Below, piece after piece: positions 8,015 to 9,331 of a stretch of DNA of 9,331 nucleotides (position 1 is its first letter; each line of letters begins with the position of its first letter). The DNA is taken from the NCBI GenBank assembly GCA_017383945.1, contig JAFNUQ010000220.1:1-9331 (forward strand), in the 5' to 3' direction. The notes beneath the pieces were generated by a model. The model saw only the letters and a list, made by a program, of their open reading frames with translations. It was not told the DNA's origin and ran no database searches. A program made the translations under genes and the position numbers. The stretch is from Bacteroidales bacterium (GTDB taxonomy: Bacteria; Bacteroidota; Bacteroidia; Bacteroidales; UBA932).

Positions 8015-8045
8015 CAAAGATAAGCTATTTTTAATGGTCGGTAAA
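8015..8045 (-). promoter_or_regulatory. Bacteroidetes-type promoter for feoAB operon
   Basis: Read on the minus strand, TATCTTTG at 8022-8015 matches the -7 consensus TAnnTTTG perfectly. TTTA at 8045-8042 (3 of 4 to the -33 TTTG) lies 19 nt upstream, the expected spacing. Transcription would begin around 8010-8005, leaving a leader of only about 10-14 nt before the feoAB ATG at 7996, so there is little room for a riboswitch. Confidence 0.65.
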
Positions 8046-8075
8046 TACCTAAAATTGATGATTTTTTTAAAAAAT

Positions 8076-8106
8076 TTTGTGATTTAAAGAAAAGTGCATA
8101 TATTTG
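8076..8106 (+). promoter_or_regulatory. Bacteroidetes-type promoter for tRNA-Leu
   Basis: TTTG at 8076-8079 (-33) and TATATTTG at 8099-8106 (-7, TAnnTTTG) are both perfect matches with the canonical 19-nt spacing. The tRNA starts at 8117, so the primary transcript would have only a few leader bases. The promoter is divergent from the feoAB promoter in the same 120-bp interval. Confidence 0.8.
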
Positions 8107-8116
8107 CAGTCCCAAA

Positions 8117-8199
8117 GCGGTTGTGGTGAAATGGTAGACACGCTACTTTGAGGGGGTAGTGGGCATTGGCCTGTGTGAGTTCGAGTCTCACCAACCGCA
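8117..8199 (+). tRNA. tRNA-Leu (anticodon GAG)
   Basis: A class II tRNA of 83 nt. The acceptor stem is 7 bp (8117-8123 with 8192-8198) with discriminator A8199. The anticodon stem is 8143-8147 with 8155-8159 around the 7-nt loop 8148-8154, with anticodon GAG at 8150-8152 reading CUU/CUC leucine codons. The long variable arm is a 4-bp hairpin (GGGC/GCCT). The T stem GTGAG/CTCAC (8175-8179, 8187-8191) encloses loop TTCGAGT. The 3' CCA is not encoded, as usual in Bacteroidetes. All arms fold without mismatches other than G-U pairs. A second, inverted copy lies at the right edge of the window. Confidence 0.96.
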
Positions 8200-8247
8200 C
8201 AAAAAAGACAGTTTCGCAAGAAGCTGTCTTTTTTTTGTTTTGTATTT
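8136..8247 (+). repeat. Left arm of long inverted repeat (tRNA-Leu plus terminator)
   Basis: From inside the tRNA D-arm, through the tRNA 3' end, the terminator and a further 11 nt, this stretch is the reverse complement of 9221-9331. The only difference is one extra T in the terminator tract (eight here, seven in the other arm). The true outer end of the repeat is unknown because the right arm is cut by the window edge; the left tRNA could pair further out. Identity fades inward of 8247, although a shared ATCTTT (8252-8257 here) hints at older homology. Confidence 0.93.
8201..8236 (+). terminator. Intrinsic terminator of tRNA-Leu
   Basis: Immediately after the tRNA, GACAGTTTC (8207-8215) pairs with GAAGCTGTC (8220-8228), with one G-U pair, around a GCAA tetraloop (8216-8219, GNRA type). 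An A6 run precedes it and a T8 run follows, so the stem extends by A-U pairs and ends in a U tract. Confidence 0.92.
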
Positions 8248-8280
8248 TTATATCTTTACAAAACTAATTTCCTTTGAATC

Positions 8281-9207
8281 ATGAAAATTGCTTTTCTTGA
8301 TGCGGCCACGATGGGTGATGTTTCGTTTGAGCCGTTTAAGTGTCTTGGAGAATTTATTAGCTATCCCAATTCGACTCACGAGCAAGCTTGTGAAAGAGTG
8401 CGAGATATTGATGTGCTTCTGATCAACAAGGTGCTTGTGGATAAGGAGTTGATAGATTCTGCACCAAACCTCAAGCTGATATGCATCGCCGCCACAGGTG
8501 TGAATAATATTGATGTGGAATATGCCGAGTCAAAAGGTATTCCTGTGCGAAATGCTGTCGGATACTCTACTGATTCAGTGGTTCAGAATACGTTTATGCA
8601 CATCCTCTCGCTTGTCGGGGGCGCTTCATATTTTGATGAAAGTGTCAAGTCAGGATCATATTCTCGAAGCGGCATGTTCACCGATTCAAAATGGAATTGG
8701 TGGGAGCTCTCCGGCAAGACTATAGGTATAATAGGAATGGGCAATATCGGCGCAAAGGTGGCAAAGATTGCCCAGGCATTTGGCATGTCGGTTTGTTATT
8801 TCTCAACTTCAGGGACAGGACATTGTAAGGATTATCCTTGTCTGGAGCTTGATGAACTTCTCAGAACCTCAGATATTGTATCAATCCACGCGCCGCTCAA
8901 CGCCAGGACAAAGAACCTGATCGGACGCGACCAACTCGCTCTGATGAAGCCTACAGCCTACCTGGTCAATGCAGGAAGAGGTGCAATAGTGGTTGAGGAG
9001 GATCTTGCTCAAGCGATAGATGCTGGAGTGATAGCCGGTGCGGGAATTGACGTATTTGTTACAGAACCCATCCCAGAGGATCATCCTTATATGAAGATGC
9101 AGCACCCTGAACGTATGCTTCTCACGCCTCACGTTGCCTGGGCAAGCATAGAGGCAAGGAAACGTCTTGTTGATATTATGGCTGATAATATTAAGAAGGG
9201 TTGGTAG
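8281..9207 (+). CDS. D-2-hydroxyacid dehydrogenase, glycerate dehydrogenase-like
   Basis: A D-isomer-specific 2-hydroxyacid dehydrogenase of 308 residues, close to hydroxypyruvate reductase/glycerate dehydrogenase (HprA-like) enzymes that interconvert D-glycerate and hydroxypyruvate with a nicotinamide cofactor. The substrate-side N-terminal domain includes ATGVNNID (71-78). The Rossmann motif GMGNIG is at 152-157. The catalytic triad is present: R233 in NAGRGAIV, E262 in DVFVTEP and H284 in TPHVAWAS. After the second Rossmann strand the sequence is CYFSTSG (172-178), with Ser/Thr where NAD-specific members usually have Asp, so NADP(H) use is possible. The ATG at 8281 begins the conserved MKIAFLDA strand, and no Shine-Dalgarno sequence is seen. 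Possible -7 boxes (8243-8250 and 8251-8258, 7 of 8 each) lack a well-placed -33. The gene stands alone between the two repeat arms. The exact substrate is uncertain. Confidence 0.9.
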   Translation: MKIAFLDAATMGDVSFEPFKCLGEFISYPNSTHEQACERVRDIDVLLINKVLVDKELIDSAPNLKLICIAATGVNNIDVEYAESKGIPVRNAVGYSTDSVVQNTFMHILSLVGGASYFDESVKSGSYSRSGMFTDSKWNWWELSGKTIGIIGMGNIGAKVAKIAQAFGMSVCYFSTSGTGHCKDYPCLELDELLRTSDIVSIHAPLNARTKNLIGRDQLALMKPTAYLVNAGRGAIVVEEDLAQAIDAGVIAGAGIDVFVTEPIPEDHPYMKMQHPERMLLTPHVAWASIEARKRLVDIMADNIKKGW

Positions 9208-9231
9208 AGAGCAAAGATTGAAATACAAAAC

Positions 9232-9266
9232 AAAAAAAGACAGCTTCTTGCGAAACTGTCTTTTTT
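9232..9266. terminator. Shared terminator of dehydrogenase gene (+) and second tRNA-Leu (-)
   Basis: Inverted copy of the first tRNA terminator. On the minus strand it has the same 9-bp stem with a GCAA loop and a T7 tail. On the plus strand, downstream of the dehydrogenase stop, the loop becomes TTGC and the G-U pair becomes a C-A mismatch (9244/9255), so the stem is weaker but still GACAG/CTGTC flanked by A7 and T6. It can plausibly terminate both convergent transcripts. Confidence 0.8.
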
Positions 9267-9267
9267 G

Positions 9268-9331
9268 TGCGGTTGGTGAGACTCGAACTCACACAGGCCA
9301 ATGCCCACTACCCCCTCAAAGTAGCGTGTCT
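9268..9331 (-). tRNA. tRNA-Leu (GAG), second inverted copy, 5' partial
   Basis: Reading the minus strand from 9331 to 9268 gives 64 nt identical to the last 64 nt of the first tRNA-Leu(GAG): the end of the D-arm, the anticodon arm with GAG at 9317-9315, the variable arm, the T arm and the acceptor 3' strand with discriminator A. The first 19 nt and any promoter lie beyond the window. Whether it is a complete working gene or a fragment cannot be seen here. Confidence 0.88.

Larger units (their letters stand above)
9221..9331 (-). repeat. Right arm of long inverted repeat (cut by window edge)
   Basis: Reverse complement of 8136-8247 over the whole visible length, with a single A-tract length difference at 9232-9238. 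It includes 64 nt of tRNA-Leu, the terminator hairpin and about 10 nt past its A tract. The inner boundary is 9221; the outer boundary is beyond the window. Together with the left arm it encloses about 970 bp holding only the dehydrogenase gene. Confidence 0.93.

Noticed and set aside
7997..8075. Possible riboswitch or Fur box upstream of feoAB.
   Set aside because: The predicted leader is about a dozen bases and the AT-rich stretches form no clear operator palindrome.
8243..8258. Possible dehydrogenase promoter (TATTTTTA or TATCTTTA).
   Set aside because: Each is one base off the -7 consensus, and neither has a TTTG at the expected distance; mentioned under the gene only.
1..9331. A new defence, phage or mobile system.
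   Set aside because: Every coding stretch is accounted for by a recognisable housekeeping or metabolic family; there is no cargo-like gene, recombinase or direct-repeat array. The inverted tRNA repeat is the only structural anomaly.

Overview
The window looks like chromosomal DNA of a Bacteroidales-type bacterium. Four things suggest this: Bacteroidetes promoter elements (a TAnnTTTG -7 box with a TTTG-like -33 element 19 nt upstream), AT-rich leaders without Shine-Dalgarno sequences, a fused FeoA-FeoB iron transporter followed by a Cys-rich mini-protein, and a tRNA gene without an encoded CCA end. The genus cannot be fixed from the sequence alone. Almost everything is housekeeping or metabolic; I see no transposase, integrase, CRISPR array, phage gene or defence system.

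Positions 1-1228 (+) hold the 3' part of a rhomboid intramembrane protease gene, cut by the left edge, followed after 1 nt by tsaC (threonylcarbamoyl-AMP synthase, tRNA t6A pathway). A hairpin at 1231-1255 separates this pair from a long convergent gene set. Positions 7996 down to 1263 (-) form a tightly packed, probably single seven-gene operon in the order feoAB, FeoB-associated Cys-rich small protein (45 aa, GTG start), queH, galE, YfcE-like phosphodiesterase, radA, rsmE. Junctions are 1-4 nt gaps or overlaps, except 29 nt between queH and galE. The first three genes make an iron-related block: ferrous iron import, its small membrane partner, and an iron/Fe-S enzyme of queuosine synthesis. 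The rest are sugar-nucleotide, DNA-recombination and rRNA-modification functions.

Positions 7997-8116 are a divergent promoter region driving feoAB leftward and a tRNA-Leu(GAG) gene rightward. The tRNA has its own terminator and is followed by a D-2-hydroxyacid (glycerate-type) dehydrogenase gene at 8281-9207.

The most unusual feature is at the right edge. After the dehydrogenase gene, the same tRNA-Leu gene, its terminator hairpin and about 16 nt beyond it recur in inverted orientation, with only one A/T-tract length difference across about 111 bp, and run off the window. The dehydrogenase gene therefore sits alone between two arms of a long inverted repeat made of tRNA and terminator. This is either a real inverted tRNA duplication that could permit inversion, or an assembly product.
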